A stretch of 64,000 bases of DNA, taken from contig CAXXDH010000001.1 of the NCBI GenBank assembly GCA_963677785.2, positions 673,326-737,325 on the forward strand, given 5' to 3'. The notes below the pieces were generated by a model that saw only the letters and a list, made by a program, of their open reading frames with translations, did no database searches and had not been told where the DNA came from. Position 1 is the stretch's first letter, and each line of letters starts with the position of its first letter. Source of the DNA: G963665495 sp963677785. Its GTDB lineage: Bacteria; Desulfobacterota; Desulfovibrionia; Desulfovibrionales; Desulfovibrionaceae. Position numbers and translations under genes: made by a program. Of this stretch, positions 18,340-28,426 are shown in pieces.

Positions 18340-19662
18340 TCAGGCGTTTTTCGAGTCTGGCAGATCCCCAGGTGAAGCGTTTGTTGATAACCGGTTCAAG
18401 AGATTGGACAAGCAGAAAATGAGCAGTCCTGCTGCGGCAACAATTATGGCTATGACCAGAAAGAATTTTTCTTTGGACCAGGCATCCCAAAAGGTCCCCA
18501 GGTAACCTGCCAGGTAGTTGCCCGCAAATTGCGCCAGAAACCAGATGCCCATGAACATGGAAGTCATTCGGGCCGGAGCCAGCTGGGTAACAAAAGACAG
18601 GCCCACGGGCGAAAGGTACAGTTCGCCCAGCGTCAATATGGCGGTGTAGCCTATCAGCCAGAACATGTTCACCGGAATGTGGTTGGCGTCGTACGAAATG
18701 GCCACTCCGGCCAAAAGCGTGAAGGCCGCCCCCACGAGAAGGCAGCCTATGCCCATTTTCACGGCCGAAGAGGTGTCGCCCTTATGCCGCGCTTTCCAGC
18801 TCCAGTAGGCTGTGATGAGCGGGGTGAACAGAAAAATGAACATGGGGTTGATCGCCTGAAACCATGTCGCGGGCACTTCCCAGCCGAAAATGTGGCGGTC
18901 CGTGTCCTCGTCCGCCCACATGGCGATAGTGTTTCCCTGTTGTTCGTAGGCAGCCCAAAACAGGATCACAACCAGGCACATGATGATCAGGACAATGATG
19001 CGTTTTTTTTCATCTCTTTTATCGATTGTTTCAGCCGCTTGTTTGACCTTGTCCTTTCCTTTCTGCCGGTCGATATTGTCCGGCGCCAGGTAGCGCTGGC
19101 CATAGAGATAGATCAGCAACCCCATGACCATGCCTATTCCTGCAACGCCGAATCCGTAATGCCAGCCGTAGACTTCTCCCAGCGTACCGCATACGAGGGG
19201 AGATAAGAACGCTCCCAGATTGATGCCCACATAAAAGATGCTGAAGGCCCTGTCCCTGCGCGGATCATCTTCCGCGTACAGATTGCCCACCTGAGTGGAA
19301 ATGTTGGGCTTGAAGGCTCCGTTGCCCAATATTAAAAGAATCAGGGCCGGATAAAACAGAAAATCAAAGGCCATGACAAAATGGCCCACGGTCATGAGCA
19401 GCGCGCCGATGATGACCGTCTTGCGTTGTCCCAGGTATCTGTCCGCCAGAATACCGCCGAAAAAAGGCGTGAAGTAGACGAAGCCGGAGTATAATCCGTA
19501 GACCTGCGAGGCGTCGGCATGGGAATACATCAGGTGCTTGACCATGTAATAGATGAGCAGGGTCCGCATCCCGTAATACGAAAACCTTTCCCACATTTCG
19601 GTTAGAAACAGAACGAACAGGCCTTTGGGATGTCCTAGAAATGTACCGGAGGAAGATGTCAT
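18340..19662 (-). CDS. POT/PTR family proton-dependent oligopeptide transporter
   Basis: 440 residues with about 12-14 transmembrane helices. The family signatures are clear: FLTEMWERFSYYGMR at the start (ExxERFxYYG), a GGILADRYLGQRKT loop, FKPNISTQVG, and FSIFYVGINLGAFLSPLVCG (the PTR2 signature). A helix-loop insertion near 190-230 is rich in lysine and aspartate. It imports di- and tripeptides with protons across the inner membrane. ATG 19662, behind an AGGAG, is preferred to an upstream in-frame start because the family begins directly before the helix-1 motif. It is transcribed away from katG. Confidence in the family is high; the peptide range is unknown. Confidence 0.9.
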   Translation of the reverse strand: MTSSSGTFLGHPKGLFVLFLTEMWERFSYYGMRTLLIYYMVKHLMYSHADASQVYGLYSGFVYFTPFFGGILADRYLGQRKTVIIGALLMTVGHFVMAFDFLFYPALILLILGNGAFKPNISTQVGNLYAEDDPRRDRAFSIFYVGINLGAFLSPLVCGTLGEVYGWHYGFGVAGIGMVMGLLIYLYGQRYLAPDNIDRQKGKDKVKQAAETIDKRDEKKRIIVLIIMCLVVILFWAAYEQQGNTIAMWADEDTDRHIFGWEVPATWFQAINPMFIFLFTPLITAYWSWKARHKGDTSSAVKMGIGCLLVGAAFTLLAGVAISYDANHIPVNMFWLIGYTAILTLGELYLSPVGLSFVTQLAPARMTSMFMGIWFLAQFAGNYLAGYLGTFWDAWSKEKFFLVIAIIVAAAGLLIFCLSNLLNRLSTNASPGDLPDSKNA

Positions 19663-20097
19663 GGCTGGCTGCTCCTGCGCAAAAAAAATTTCAGCACAAC
19701 GTACCAGAGGGCCCATTGTTAGGCAATGCCCGATAGAATCTCTTTCGATAGATCCAGGAGAAAGCCGCTTATGACTTTGGAAAATTTGGCTTCAAGGCTT
19801 GTCAGGCTGCTGGCAATCCCTGTTGGAGGGAAGCGAGCCAGTCCAGCATGAGGAGAAAAAGTGGCCAGCTGGAGAGGTGATTTTCTGATCAAGGGCGCTC
19901 GCTGGGTGCGGGAGTGCGTCAAAAAGTAATTTTGAAGATTAATTTGTGAAATCAGTGTGTTGTCCTTTGAATGCTTGATGGAAATTTGAGATTGTCAAAC
20001 GTTGTGGCTGTTTTGGGTTCACTAAAAAAACAGGGCATGATATAAGCGTGCATCCTGAAATTTTTTTATGGACCGTACCTCAAAGGGAGACGACCAC
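19663..20097. other. divergent intergenic region between POT transporter and katG
   Basis: About 430 bases that must contain the promoters of both divergent genes. I see AT-rich segments near 19925-20070 but no promoter or OxyR/PerR-type operator that I can defend by eye. Confidence 0.4.
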
Positions 20098-22305
20098 ATG
20101 AGTGAAGAAAGCAAATGCCCGGTAACGGGAAAAATGAACAGACAAGTCGCAGGAGGCGGAACCTCCAATCGCGACTGGTGGCCGAATCAGCTTAATCTCC
20201 ACATTTTGCATCAACATTCCAGCAAGTCCAATCCGCTGGGGGCGGATTTCAACTACGCAAAGGAATTCAATTCGCTCGACCTGCAATCTCTGAAAAAGGA
20301 TCTGATCGCGCTGATGACCGATTCGCAGGACTGGTGGCCGGCCGACTGGGGGCACTACGGCCCGCTTTTCATCCGTATGGCGTGGCATAGCGCGGGCACC
20401 TACCGCATGGGCGATGGCAGAGGCGGCGCCGGTTCCGGCAACCAGCGTCTGGCTCCTCTCAACAGCTGGCCCGACAACGTCAACCTCGACAAGGCGCGCA
20501 GGCTGCTTTGGCCGATCAAGCAAAAGTACGGTCGAAAAATATCCTGGGGGGACCTCATGATTCTGGCCGGCAATTGTGCCATCGAGTCCATGGGACTGAA
20601 GCCTTTCGGATTCGCCGGCGGTCGTGAGGATGCCTGGGAGCCCGAAGAGGATATCTATTGGGGCGCGGAAGAGGAATGGCTGGCCACAAGCGACAAGCCC
20701 CACAGTCGCTACTCCGGCGAGCGGGATTTGGAGAATCCTTTGGCGGCCGTACAAATGGGACTGATCTACGTGAATCCGGAGGGACCCGACGGTAATCCCG
20801 ATCCGGTTGCATCCGGACATGACGTCCGTGAAACATTTGCCCGCATGGCGATGAATGACGAGGAAACCGTTGCTCTTGTGGCGGGAGGGCATACCTTCGG
20901 CAAGTGCCACGGCGCGGGCGACGCCGCGCACGTTGGTCCGGAACCCGAAGCAGCACCCCTGGAAGAACAAGGACTCGGCTGGAAAAGCAGCTTTGGCAGC
21001 GGCAAGGGGGGCGATACGATATCAAGCGGTATTGAAGGGGCCTGGAAGCCGAAACCAACCACATGGGACATGGGCTACCTGAAGGTATTGTTCAAATACG
21101 AATGGGAACTGGTCAAAAGCCCCGCCGGAGCCAATCAGTGGCTGGCCAAGGATGTGGAAGACGCGGATATGATCCTGGACGCGCATGACCCATCCAAAAA
21201 GCATCGGCCGATGATGACCACTGCGGACCTTTCCCTGCGCTTTGATCCTGTCTATGAGCCGATAGCAAGGCGATATCTGGAAAATCCGGAGGAATTCGCG
21301 GACGCTTTTGCACGCGCGTGGTTCAAGCTGACCCATCGGGACATGGGACCCCGGTCGCGTTATCTGGGGGCCGACGTTCCGGCCGAGGAGTTGATCTGGC
21401 AGGATCCCGTGCCTCCGGTAGACCATGAACTCATCGATGAAAAGGACATCGCGGACCTCAAAAGCAAAATTTTGGCGTCCGGCCTGTCTGTCTCGCAATT
21501 GGTCTCGACAGCCTGGGCTTCAGCCTCCACGTTTCGTGGCTCAGACAAGCGCGGAGGGGCCAATGGCGCGCGCATCCGCCTGCTGCCGCAAAAGGATTGG
21601 GAGGTCAACGAACCTGCCAGGCTGAAGGCGGTACTGCAATCGTTTGAAGATATACAAAAAGAGTTCAATGACGCGCAATCGGGAGGCAAAAAGGTTTCAT
21701 TGGCCGACTTGATCGTCCTGGGCGGATGCGCCGCCGTCGAGCAGGCCGCCAGGGATGCGGGACATGAAGTAACGGTTCCTTTCAGCCCTGGACGTACCGA
21801 TGCCTTGCAGGAACAAACCGACGCGGAGTCATTCGGCGTGCTGGAACCTGCCGCGGACGGCTTTCGCAACTATCGCAAAGCCAGGTATTCCGTATCCGCA
21901 GAGGAATTGTTGATTGACAAGGCGCAATTGCTGACGCTTACGGCGCCTGAAATGACTGTCTTAATTGGCGGCTTGCGGGTTCTGAACGCCAACGTCGCAC
22001 AATCTCAGCTGGGAGTGTTCACCAAGAGGCCGGGAGTTCTTACCAACGACTTCTTCGTGAACCTGCTTGATATGGACACGATGTGGACGGCCTCTGAAGA
22101 TCAGGAAGTATTTGAAGGACGGGAGCGGGCAAGCGGTGATGTGAAGTGGACAGGAAGTCGTATAGACCTTGTCTTCGGTTCGAACTCTCAGCTCAGAGCC
22201 ATTGCGGAGGTGTATGGCTGTGAAGACTCCATGGAAAAGTTTGTGCATGATTTCGTGCAGGCATGGGACAAGGTTATGAACCTTGATCGTTTCGATCTTG
22301 CATAG
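20098..22305 (+). CDS. katG: catalase-peroxidase
   Basis: 735 residues, the usual length for bifunctional heme catalase-peroxidase, which removes hydrogen peroxide. The distal pocket residues are Arg93, Trp96 and His97 in FIRMAWHSAGTYR. Tyr224 in LIYVNPEGP is in place for the Met-Tyr-Trp adduct, and the proximal heme ligand is His265 in AGGHTFGKCHG. The duplicated C-terminal domain follows (about 430-735). The start at ATG 20098 is preceded by AAAGGGAGA; an upstream in-frame ATG at 20068 has no ribosome site. In an anaerobe this fits oxygen-stress defence. A hairpin 165 bp downstream likely ends the transcript. Confidence 0.97.
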   Translation: MSEESKCPVTGKMNRQVAGGGTSNRDWWPNQLNLHILHQHSSKSNPLGADFNYAKEFNSLDLQSLKKDLIALMTDSQDWWPADWGHYGPLFIRMAWHSAGTYRMGDGRGGAGSGNQRLAPLNSWPDNVNLDKARRLLWPIKQKYGRKISWGDLMILAGNCAIESMGLKPFGFAGGREDAWEPEEDIYWGAEEEWLATSDKPHSRYSGERDLENPLAAVQMGLIYVNPEGPDGNPDPVASGHDVRETFARMAMNDEETVALVAGGHTFGKCHGAGDAAHVGPEPEAAPLEEQGLGWKSSFGSGKGGDTISSGIEGAWKPKPTTWDMGYLKVLFKYEWELVKSPAGANQWLAKDVEDADMILDAHDPSKKHRPMMTTADLSLRFDPVYEPIARRYLENPEEFADAFARAWFKLTHRDMGPRSRYLGADVPAEELIWQDPVPPVDHELIDEKDIADLKSKILASGLSVSQLVSTAWASASTFRGSDKRGGANGARIRLLPQKDWEVNEPARLKAVLQSFEDIQKEFNDAQSGGKKVSLADLIVLGGCAAVEQAARDAGHEVTVPFSPGRTDALQEQTDAESFGVLEPAADGFRNYRKARYSVSAEELLIDKAQLLTLTAPEMTVLIGGLRVLNANVAQSQLGVFTKRPGVLTNDFFVNLLDMDTMWTASEDQEVFEGRERASGDVKWTGSRIDLVFGSNSQLRAIAEVYGCEDSMEKFVHDFVQAWDKVMNLDRFDLA

Positions 22306-22470
22306 CATGGTTGCGCTACGTGTTTCCAAGCTGGAAAGCGAGTATCTTTTACAGTGCTTGTTGGAGAGCTTTTATCAAACATTGACTAATAGGCAAAAGA
22401 AAAGCATATGAATGAATGGTACTGCTCTCTCACTAGAGAATAAGCCCACTCTTGGAGAGTATCTTTGTTT

Positions 22471-22508
22471 TGGCGAGAATGCAGGATACGCCCCTTGCAT
22501 TCTCGCCA
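22471..22508 (+). terminator. probable terminator after katG
   Basis: A 13-bp perfect stem (22471-22483 and 22496-22508, arm TGGCGAGAATGCA) with a 12-base loop, followed by TTACATTTT on the plus strand. The U-tract is broken, so termination efficiency is uncertain. Confidence 0.6.
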
Positions 22509-22589
22509 TTACATTTTGTGAAACTCATTGAACTTCAGTATGATTACGTCTCTATATAATTCGAGAAATATTTGTCAAAATTTTGGTAT

Positions 22590-23630
22590 TCACTTTAGTT
22601 CAAAGCTCAAAGCAGGTTTATTTAAAGGCTTCAAACTGTAAGGGATCACTTCAACAGACAGTTCATTACTCTTGGCTTTTATTATGTTGCGGTCAGCAGG
22701 GATGAATTCATTCAATGAGACAGACCATAGTCCATCTATCGCTCCGGGATTGACTACATCACTGTGAAGGTTGTACTTGGAAGTTGAGCCTCCTTCAACT
22801 GTAATCCTGGCAATATATTTGACGTCGGAAACAGGTTGATTCCACTTGTTTTTTCCATTCACAGCTATATAGAGTTTCTTGGTATAACGATTTTCATCCT
22901 TCACAACAGCTTTTGCTGAATAAATTTCAATATATTGTTTGATTTTATTGCGTATTGCATCATTCTTTTTTTGGGCCTCTTCATCTTTTTGTCGGATTAA
23001 TTTTGAAACTATTTCATTTGTATTCATTATCTCTGCAACTTGCCAGTGCCATCCCATATCTCGCATCAATATTTGCAGCTTTAGAGGGCTCAAAGCACCT
23101 TCAGGTAAGAGAGTTAAGTTCAGGTATGCGATATTGCCCTGCTGTTTGATTGATACCAATTGTAAATCCTTGCTTTTGAGCAGGCTTTGCACCGATTCAG
23201 GAAAATCAGAGTCTTTTTTGAGTACTTCCGTATTATACCGTTCAATGAGGCGCTCAATGGTTATTCTTAGATTGTCAACAAGCCGGGGCTGAAATAGCTG
23301 AAGAGCCCCCGCCCCTATAACCCCCGCCAATTTTGCGCCGTCGCTATTATCCTCTTTCATTTGGCGCATGAGCACGCCTGATAGGTCGTTTATGAATTTT
23401 TTTGATGCACCATCTATGTCCACGTATTTTTCAAACATGACCAGGTTGTGTTCGCTATAGGCCTCAACAATCTTGTTCAAGGAGTACTGGGGGGTGGAAG
23501 TATACCATAAATAAGCGCCGATAGCTGACAGGAGCAATAGAATGATTGTCAGGATGAAAAATTTGCTGCGAAAAGTGCCGGGTGTTTCTTCTTCCCTGCC
23601 ATACTCCTCGATAACTTCTTGCTCGGACAT
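22590..23630 (-). CDS. DUF2939-like membrane-anchored protein
   Basis: 346 residues: a short acidic cytoplasmic N-terminus, one transmembrane helix (about 24-46), then a long periplasmic domain. The first part (PQYSLNKIVEAYSEHNLVMF and following) resembles DUF2939, whose function is unknown. The remaining part has a lysine-rich stretch near 215-235 and a beta-rich C-terminus with no motif I recognise. It is AT-richer than its neighbours and stands alone on the minus strand, which hints at later acquisition. Confidence 0.6.
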   Translation of the reverse strand: MSEQEVIEEYGREEETPGTFRSKFFILTIILLLLSAIGAYLWYTSTPQYSLNKIVEAYSEHNLVMFEKYVDIDGASKKFINDLSGVLMRQMKEDNSDGAKLAGVIGAGALQLFQPRLVDNLRITIERLIERYNTEVLKKDSDFPESVQSLLKSKDLQLVSIKQQGNIAYLNLTLLPEGALSPLKLQILMRDMGWHWQVAEIMNTNEIVSKLIRQKDEEAQKKNDAIRNKIKQYIEIYSAKAVVKDENRYTKKLYIAVNGKNKWNQPVSDVKYIARITVEGGSTSKYNLHSDVVNPGAIDGLWSVSLNEFIPADRNIIKAKSNELSVEVIPYSLKPLNKPALSFELK

Positions 23631-23907
23631 ACTATTTTCCTCGTATTTATTCTGCTTGTTTAGCAGTAATTTTCTTTACTTGGGCAGCTGCGCCTTGAAT
23701 CCGTCCGCCATGTGGTCAACCATCATGGATGGTCAACCATGTATAAATTACATATAGACGGGTGCACCTTTGTGTTAGTGTGGATAATAATCATAACTAT
23801 TGCCTGTACAAAAAAGTGGATATATATTTTTTTGTAGCAGGAGAAGCCGGGGTAAGGCAAGCGTGTGTAGACCCGCTTTGATGGAGAGCCCTCAGTCCTG
23901 ACATTCC

Positions 23908-23943
23908 AAAAAAGAAAAAGCCTGGTATTTCTACCAGGCTTTT
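23908..23943 (-). terminator. rho-independent terminator of tRNA-Val
   Basis: A 12-bp stem (AAAAGCCTGGTA / TACCAGGCTTTT) with a 4-base loop. Read on the minus strand it runs into CTTTTTCTTTTTT. It starts 13 bases past the tRNA CCA end. Confidence 0.85.
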
Positions 23944-23955
23944 GAGGTACTTGGG

Positions 23956-24031
<76 letters not shown>

Positions 24032-24235
24032 AATCAAGAAATAATACCCAATGAAAATTTGGAATGCAAGCAGTTTGTTGTAAAAAATTAGTTTCAGTTC
24101 CAATGGTTTTATTGCTGACTTTTTGTTGATTAACTATTATTTTAGTATGTTATCTTGATGTTTGTTGAGAAAACGCTTAAAGGGTGCTCCGGGATAGGCA
24201 ATAGTACCTACTGCAACCTGTATTCTGGAGGCCTT

Positions 24236-24727
24236 ATGCGTCTGTCGTTTGTGTTATTGATTTTTGCGGCATTGCTTTCCTTTTGTATCGCACCGACTGC
24301 GTACGCCCAGCTGGATGCCTTTACGCTGCGTAATTTGAAGAGCGGACTGTGTCTGGACGTGAAGGGCTACAATGGGCAGCCTCGTGATAACGTTATGCTG
24401 TACGCTTGCGACGGGCATGATGATCAGCTTTGGGGAGAGCAGTACACCAATGGTAAGTATTTCCGGCTCATCAATGCAAAAAACAGGCTTTGTCTGGACG
24501 TAAAAGGCTATAATGCGCGGCCTGGTGACAATGTGATGTTGTATCAGTGCGACGGATATCCCGACCAGGAGTGGTATTACAAGGAAGGTCCCAATAATGC
24601 ATCCGCGTTGGTGAACCGTAAGAGCGGCCTGTGCCTTGATATTGATGGTTGGGACGGACTCAGCAGGGCCAATGCGCGGCTTGCCCCTTGTGATGGCCGT
24701 TATGATCAGTTCTGGACCATGTATTAA
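24236..24727 (+). CDS. secreted ricin-type beta-trefoil lectin protein
   Basis: 163 residues: a signal peptide (cleavage near AYAQ, about residue 25) and then a single ricin B-like domain. Three repeats are visible, each opening with a (K)S/NGLCLDVKG- or LCLDIDG-like strand and closing with a QxW-type motif: DDQLW, PDQEWYY and YDQFWTMY. Such beta-trefoils bind sugars outside the cell or in the periplasm. There is no catalytic domain. ATG 24236 is preceded by GGAGG; an earlier in-frame start at 24155 would spoil the signal peptide. It is followed by a gene for a sugar kinase, but after 208 bp, so co-transcription is unclear. The ligand is unknown. Confidence 0.85.
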   Translation: MRLSFVLLIFAALLSFCIAPTAYAQLDAFTLRNLKSGLCLDVKGYNGQPRDNVMLYACDGHDDQLWGEQYTNGKYFRLINAKNRLCLDVKGYNARPGDNVMLYQCDGYPDQEWYYKEGPNNASALVNRKSGLCLDIDGWDGLSRANARLAPCDGRYDQFWTMY

Positions 24728-24935
24728 ACAGTTTCCAAAAGGAGAGCTGGTTTTCCTGAACGCGGCAAAATCAGCTCTTCATCAACAAATATATTCCCTT
24801 TCTTTGCCGGCTTTGCCCTCGCGCAGCTTGCCGATCCCGTATGATCAAGGTATGACGTTTCCTGCTTTGTGACTGTTTCCTGCCGCCTGGAGTCGGGCAG
24901 CAAATTGTATGAGATAAAACAGGTAGCTATCTGAG

Positions 24936-25916
24936 ATGATAATTGCACAGACACCTTTGCGAATGAGCTTTGTCGGCGGCGGCAGTGATTTGCCCAGCTA
25001 TTATGAGAAATTTTCCGGCGCGGTGGTGAGCACCGCCATAGACAAATATATTTATATCAATATCAACTCCAAATTCGACCAGGACATCCGGGTCAGTTAT
25101 TCGCGGACCGAGGATGTCAAAACCGTCAGCGAAATCCAGCATGAACTGGTTCGTGCCTGCCTCAATCTGGTTTCCATCCAGGGAGGCATTGAAATCGCTT
25201 CCATGGCGGATATTCCCAAAGGTACGGGGCTTGGTTCTTCCAGCAGTTTTACCACCGCCTTGCTGCACGGCTTGTATGCCTACACGGGGCGCTATGCGTC
25301 CGCCGCGCAGCTGGCGTCCGAGGCCTGCCGGATTGAGATAGAAATCTGCAACAGTCCCATTGGCAAGCAGGATCAATACGCGGCCGCGTTCGGCGGGTTC
25401 AACTTCATAGAATTCTGCAAGGACGGCAGCGTCAACGTGCGGCCGATTATCTGCGAGCAAAAGACCATCAAAAAAATCGAAGAGAGCATTTTGATGCTGT
25501 ATACGGGACGTACCAGAAGCGCCAACGAGATTCTCTCCAAACAATCCCAAAAAAGCGGATCTGACCAGAACACGCAGGATACGCTGCACAAAATGGTTGC
25601 TTTGGCCAGGGATATGGATCGCGAGCTGCAGACCAACAATTACAAGGTGTTTGGTGAAATTTTGCATGAGAACTGGTTGCTGAAGCAAAAGCTCACCGAA
25701 GGCATCAGCGACGAGAAGATCAACACCTGGTACGAGCGCGCGCGCAAGGCCGGCGCCATCGGCGGCAAAATTCTCGGCGCCGGAGCCGGAGGGTTTCTGA
25801 TGCTCTCGGCTCCTGTCGAGAAACACGATGCCATTATCCACGCCTTGCCGGAGCTGCGGAATATTCCAGTCAAGTTCGACAAGGTGGGCAGCAGAATCAG
25901 TTTTTATAATCCCTAG
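24936..25916 (+). CDS. GHMP-family sugar kinase, heptose-7-phosphate kinase-like
   Basis: 326 residues. GHMP motifs in order: APLRMSF-like opening (TPLRMSFVGGGSDLP), the ATP loop PKGTGLGSSSSFTTALL near residues 93-110, and the C-terminal GAGAGGFLML loop. The closest family is the HddA / D-glycero-D-manno-heptose 7-phosphate kinase group, so it probably phosphorylates a sugar used in surface glycan synthesis. No other heptose genes are present here, so the substrate is inferred from family resemblance only. The ribosome site before ATG 24936 is weak. Confidence 0.82.
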   Translation: MIIAQTPLRMSFVGGGSDLPSYYEKFSGAVVSTAIDKYIYININSKFDQDIRVSYSRTEDVKTVSEIQHELVRACLNLVSIQGGIEIASMADIPKGTGLGSSSSFTTALLHGLYAYTGRYASAAQLASEACRIEIEICNSPIGKQDQYAAAFGGFNFIEFCKDGSVNVRPIICEQKTIKKIEESILMLYTGRTRSANEILSKQSQKSGSDQNTQDTLHKMVALARDMDRELQTNNYKVFGEILHENWLLKQKLTEGISDEKINTWYERARKAGAIGGKILGAGAGGFLMLSAPVEKHDAIIHALPELRNIPVKFDKVGSRISFYNP

Positions 25917-26064
25917 ACCGCACACTCCGAATACCGTATACGTAGAATACTCTTTTCAGTGTATTTAATGCCGGCTGAATGAATGACACCGGCTGGTTGC
26001 GCTGTGGAAACGTCCGGATGTCGCAGCGGTTGGTTGGGCTACGCTGCTTTTCCGGCATACCCTT

Positions 26065-26880
26065 TTGAATCCCTTGAAACTAGGCATCCTGCTCGCCGCA
26101 TTCGGCTCCAGCGCGCAACAGGCGCATCGCACCCTGAATGGCTTTGAAAGCAAGGTCAGGGAGTGTTTTCCAGGTATACCCGTACGTTGGGCCTTCACAT
26201 CGGGAAAAATACGGCATCGCCTGGCGGGCAAGGGAAAAAAAACCGATTCGGTTCAGAAGGCTTTGGCCAAGATGCGTTTCGAGGGCTACAGCCATGTCGT
26301 GGTGCAGTCCCTGCACATGGTTCCCGGTGCGGAATTCAACGATCTGAAAGACGAGACCATGGCCATGCTGTCTTCGCGGGGCAATCCGCAAGGCTTTGAG
26401 CGCGTTCAACTGGGCTGGCCCTTGCTGGCGGATACGGGCGACATCCGCAGTGTGTCGCAGGCCGTTCTCCGGCACCTGCCGGAAGAACGGAAACCGGGCG
26501 AGGCCGTACTGTATATGGGGCACGGCACCTGGCACTCGGCGGACACCCGCTACGAGCAACTGGCCGAAGAATTGCGTACGTATGATCCGGACGTCTATCT
26601 CGGCACCATGGACGGAGGCCGGACCATTCAGGATATCCTGCCCGAACTGCAGGAGCGGGGCTATCGTACGGCCTGGCTGCTTCCCTTTCTGGCCGTGGCC
26701 GGGGCGCATGTTCTGCGGGACATGGTAGGCGATACGCCCGATTCCTGGAAGTCGGTGCTGGAAGCCGCAGGTTTTGCCTGCCGGCCCGTATTGCGTAGCG
26801 CCATCGAATACGAAGGCTTTACCGAAATCTGGATCGAACACCTGCGTACGGCCATGGATTCGTTGCAAGCCGGGCTCTGA
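26065..26880 (+). CDS. cbiK: sirohydrochlorin cobaltochelatase, CbiK type
   Basis: 271 residues of the CbiK class II chelatase family, which inserts cobalt into sirohydrochlorin on the way to cobalamin, or iron to give siroheme. Visible features are LLAAFGSS at the start, QSLHMVPGAEFNDL, the metal-site histidine in YMGHGTWHSAD, the glutamate-side segment YLGTMDGG, and a second histidine in FLAVAGAHVLRDM. There is no signal peptide, so it is like the cytoplasmic rather than the periplasmic CbiK known in Desulfovibrio. The start is a TTG (26065, with another TTG three codons on) and no strong ribosome site is seen. Confidence 0.87.
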   Translation: MNPLKLGILLAAFGSSAQQAHRTLNGFESKVRECFPGIPVRWAFTSGKIRHRLAGKGKKTDSVQKALAKMRFEGYSHVVVQSLHMVPGAEFNDLKDETMAMLSSRGNPQGFERVQLGWPLLADTGDIRSVSQAVLRHLPEERKPGEAVLYMGHGTWHSADTRYEQLAEELRTYDPDVYLGTMDGGRTIQDILPELQERGYRTAWLLPFLAVAGAHVLRDMVGDTPDSWKSVLEAAGFACRPVLRSAIEYEGFTEIWIEHLRTAMDSLQAGL

Positions 26881-26953
26881 GTTTCATCCCTTCAGGATTC
26901 CCCCTTTACAAAAGGCCCCCTGGCCGTCTTTAGCATACGCCACGTTCTGCCTA

Positions 26954-28147
26954 TCAGGGAGCAGGAGGCGGTGGCGGAGGCGCGGCAGGAGCCGCCGGGC
27001 TGTCAGTACGCTTGCGCATTTTTATCAACATCAGGATGCCCCCCACCGCCAGAACCAGGAGCGAGCCCCCCAGGAGCGGGCGGTAGAAAAGCCAGGCCAC
27101 GGCAATCACAATACAGCCGCAGACCAGCGCCAGGATCGCGGAGACGAGCATGATGCCCATCTCGGCGATATTGCCAAACAGCGGTACGACGTCCAGAACC
27201 ACGGACAAGGGCTTGAACACCAGGGCGAACCCCACGAGCAGCATGAGCAGGCCGACGCCCCGCAGAATCCAGGTAAATATGGTATTGTCCGTACGGGCCT
27301 TGGCGAACATTTGTTCGGCCGTACGGGTGCCTGTCTGCAGCAGCGCGATTTCGTCTCCCACGGATGTCGAGTAGGGGCCCAGCAGCGTGTTGTCCTGCCG
27401 GGCGACCACGCTGACCTGTTGCGGACGTACGCTGGAAAAACTGACGCGCGTATCGCCGATTTGCGGGGTTTGCGGAGAGGAGTCCTCAGTTGCTTTCAGG
27501 TACGCTGTTCCGTTGTCGAGCAGGGCGACGGGTTCGAGTGCTTCGGGTAAGGATTCCAGCGGCAGCGCTTGAAAATCGTCCAGTTCGCTGATCAGGTCGC
27601 TCGCAAGGGTAAAGGCGCCCAAGGTGACTTTGGAGGCCACCAGTGTTTTGGATTTGTAGGGCAGGGACAGCGGATTTTCATGCCCCTCTGGTTTTTTGAA
27701 GCTGCTGGAATTTTGCAATGTGCCGGACCAGGTTTTGCGATAGCTGTAAGTGGTGACCGTCTCAGTGCCGCCCCCGAGTTTTTTTCTAGTTTCGGATTCG
27801 CTTTCTTCTTCCCACTGGTACATTTCCACGGAACGTTTGAGCTTGACGGCAGTGATGTTCAGGCCGAATTGTTTGTCCTGCAGTGTACCTTCAGGTTGCG
27901 TCCGGCCGACCAGGTGAACCAAGCGTCCGTCATTGCTCGGAACCCTTTGTCCGGCGTCCACGGAAATGACAATGCCCAGACCTTCGGCCAAAGATTTGGC
28001 ACGGGTGACGGCGCGTCCTTCGTTCCAGAAAAGCAGTACGACCCCTGCGACAAGCAGCAGCAATCCCAGCAAAACACCGAAAAATGTTTTGCCGAGTCGG
28101 CCGAACCAGGACTCGGTGGTAACTTCGGTAAACGAATCCTCAGACAT
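26954..28147 (-). CDS. TMEM43 family membrane protein
   Basis: 397 residues. One helix near the N-terminus (about 22-42), a large extracytoplasmic domain (about 50-290), and three to four helices at the C-terminus (about 285-375), followed by a proline tail (PPPPPP). The layout and motifs such as FFGVLLGLLLL...FWNEGRAV and the late FKPLSVVLDVVPLFG block match the TMEM43/LUMA family, best known from animals but also found in bacteria. The function is unknown. ATG 28147 is preceded by GAGGAG. It is convergent with cbiK. Confidence 0.82.
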   Translation of the reverse strand: MSEDSFTEVTTESWFGRLGKTFFGVLLGLLLLVAGVVLLFWNEGRAVTRAKSLAEGLGIVISVDAGQRVPSNDGRLVHLVGRTQPEGTLQDKQFGLNITAVKLKRSVEMYQWEEESESETRKKLGGGTETVTTYSYRKTWSGTLQNSSSFKKPEGHENPLSLPYKSKTLVASKVTLGAFTLASDLISELDDFQALPLESLPEALEPVALLDNGTAYLKATEDSSPQTPQIGDTRVSFSSVRPQQVSVVARQDNTLLGPYSTSVGDEIALLQTGTRTAEQMFAKARTDNTIFTWILRGVGLLMLLVGFALVFKPLSVVLDVVPLFGNIAEMGIMLVSAILALVCGCIVIAVAWLFYRPLLGGSLLVLAVGGILMLIKMRKRTDSPAAPAAPPPPPPAP

Positions 28148-28426
28148 GCGGCAACTCCTCAAAAGTCCTGTTCAGTGGAAAGGAAAATTCCTGCTAAACA
28201 GTATACCCATCAAAAACACCGGAATTCAAGTCGTATTTTGGGTTTATGCGAATGTTGCTGCAGAGGACAACATTCGGTGCAACATTAGTGCGAAAGTTGC
28301 AGGTGTATTGACCGTCTTGCACAGACTCTCAAGGACATGTTATGCTGGATAGCATTATTTCGACCAGTTGATTTTACGAATCTGAAAGAGTAGGACGATG
28401 ATTCGCAAAATAGGGAGAATAAAGTC

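Noticed and set aside
19925..20097. katG promoter and peroxide-sensor operator
   Set aside because: No pair of boxes with proper spacing and no PerR/OxyR consensus could be defended by eye.
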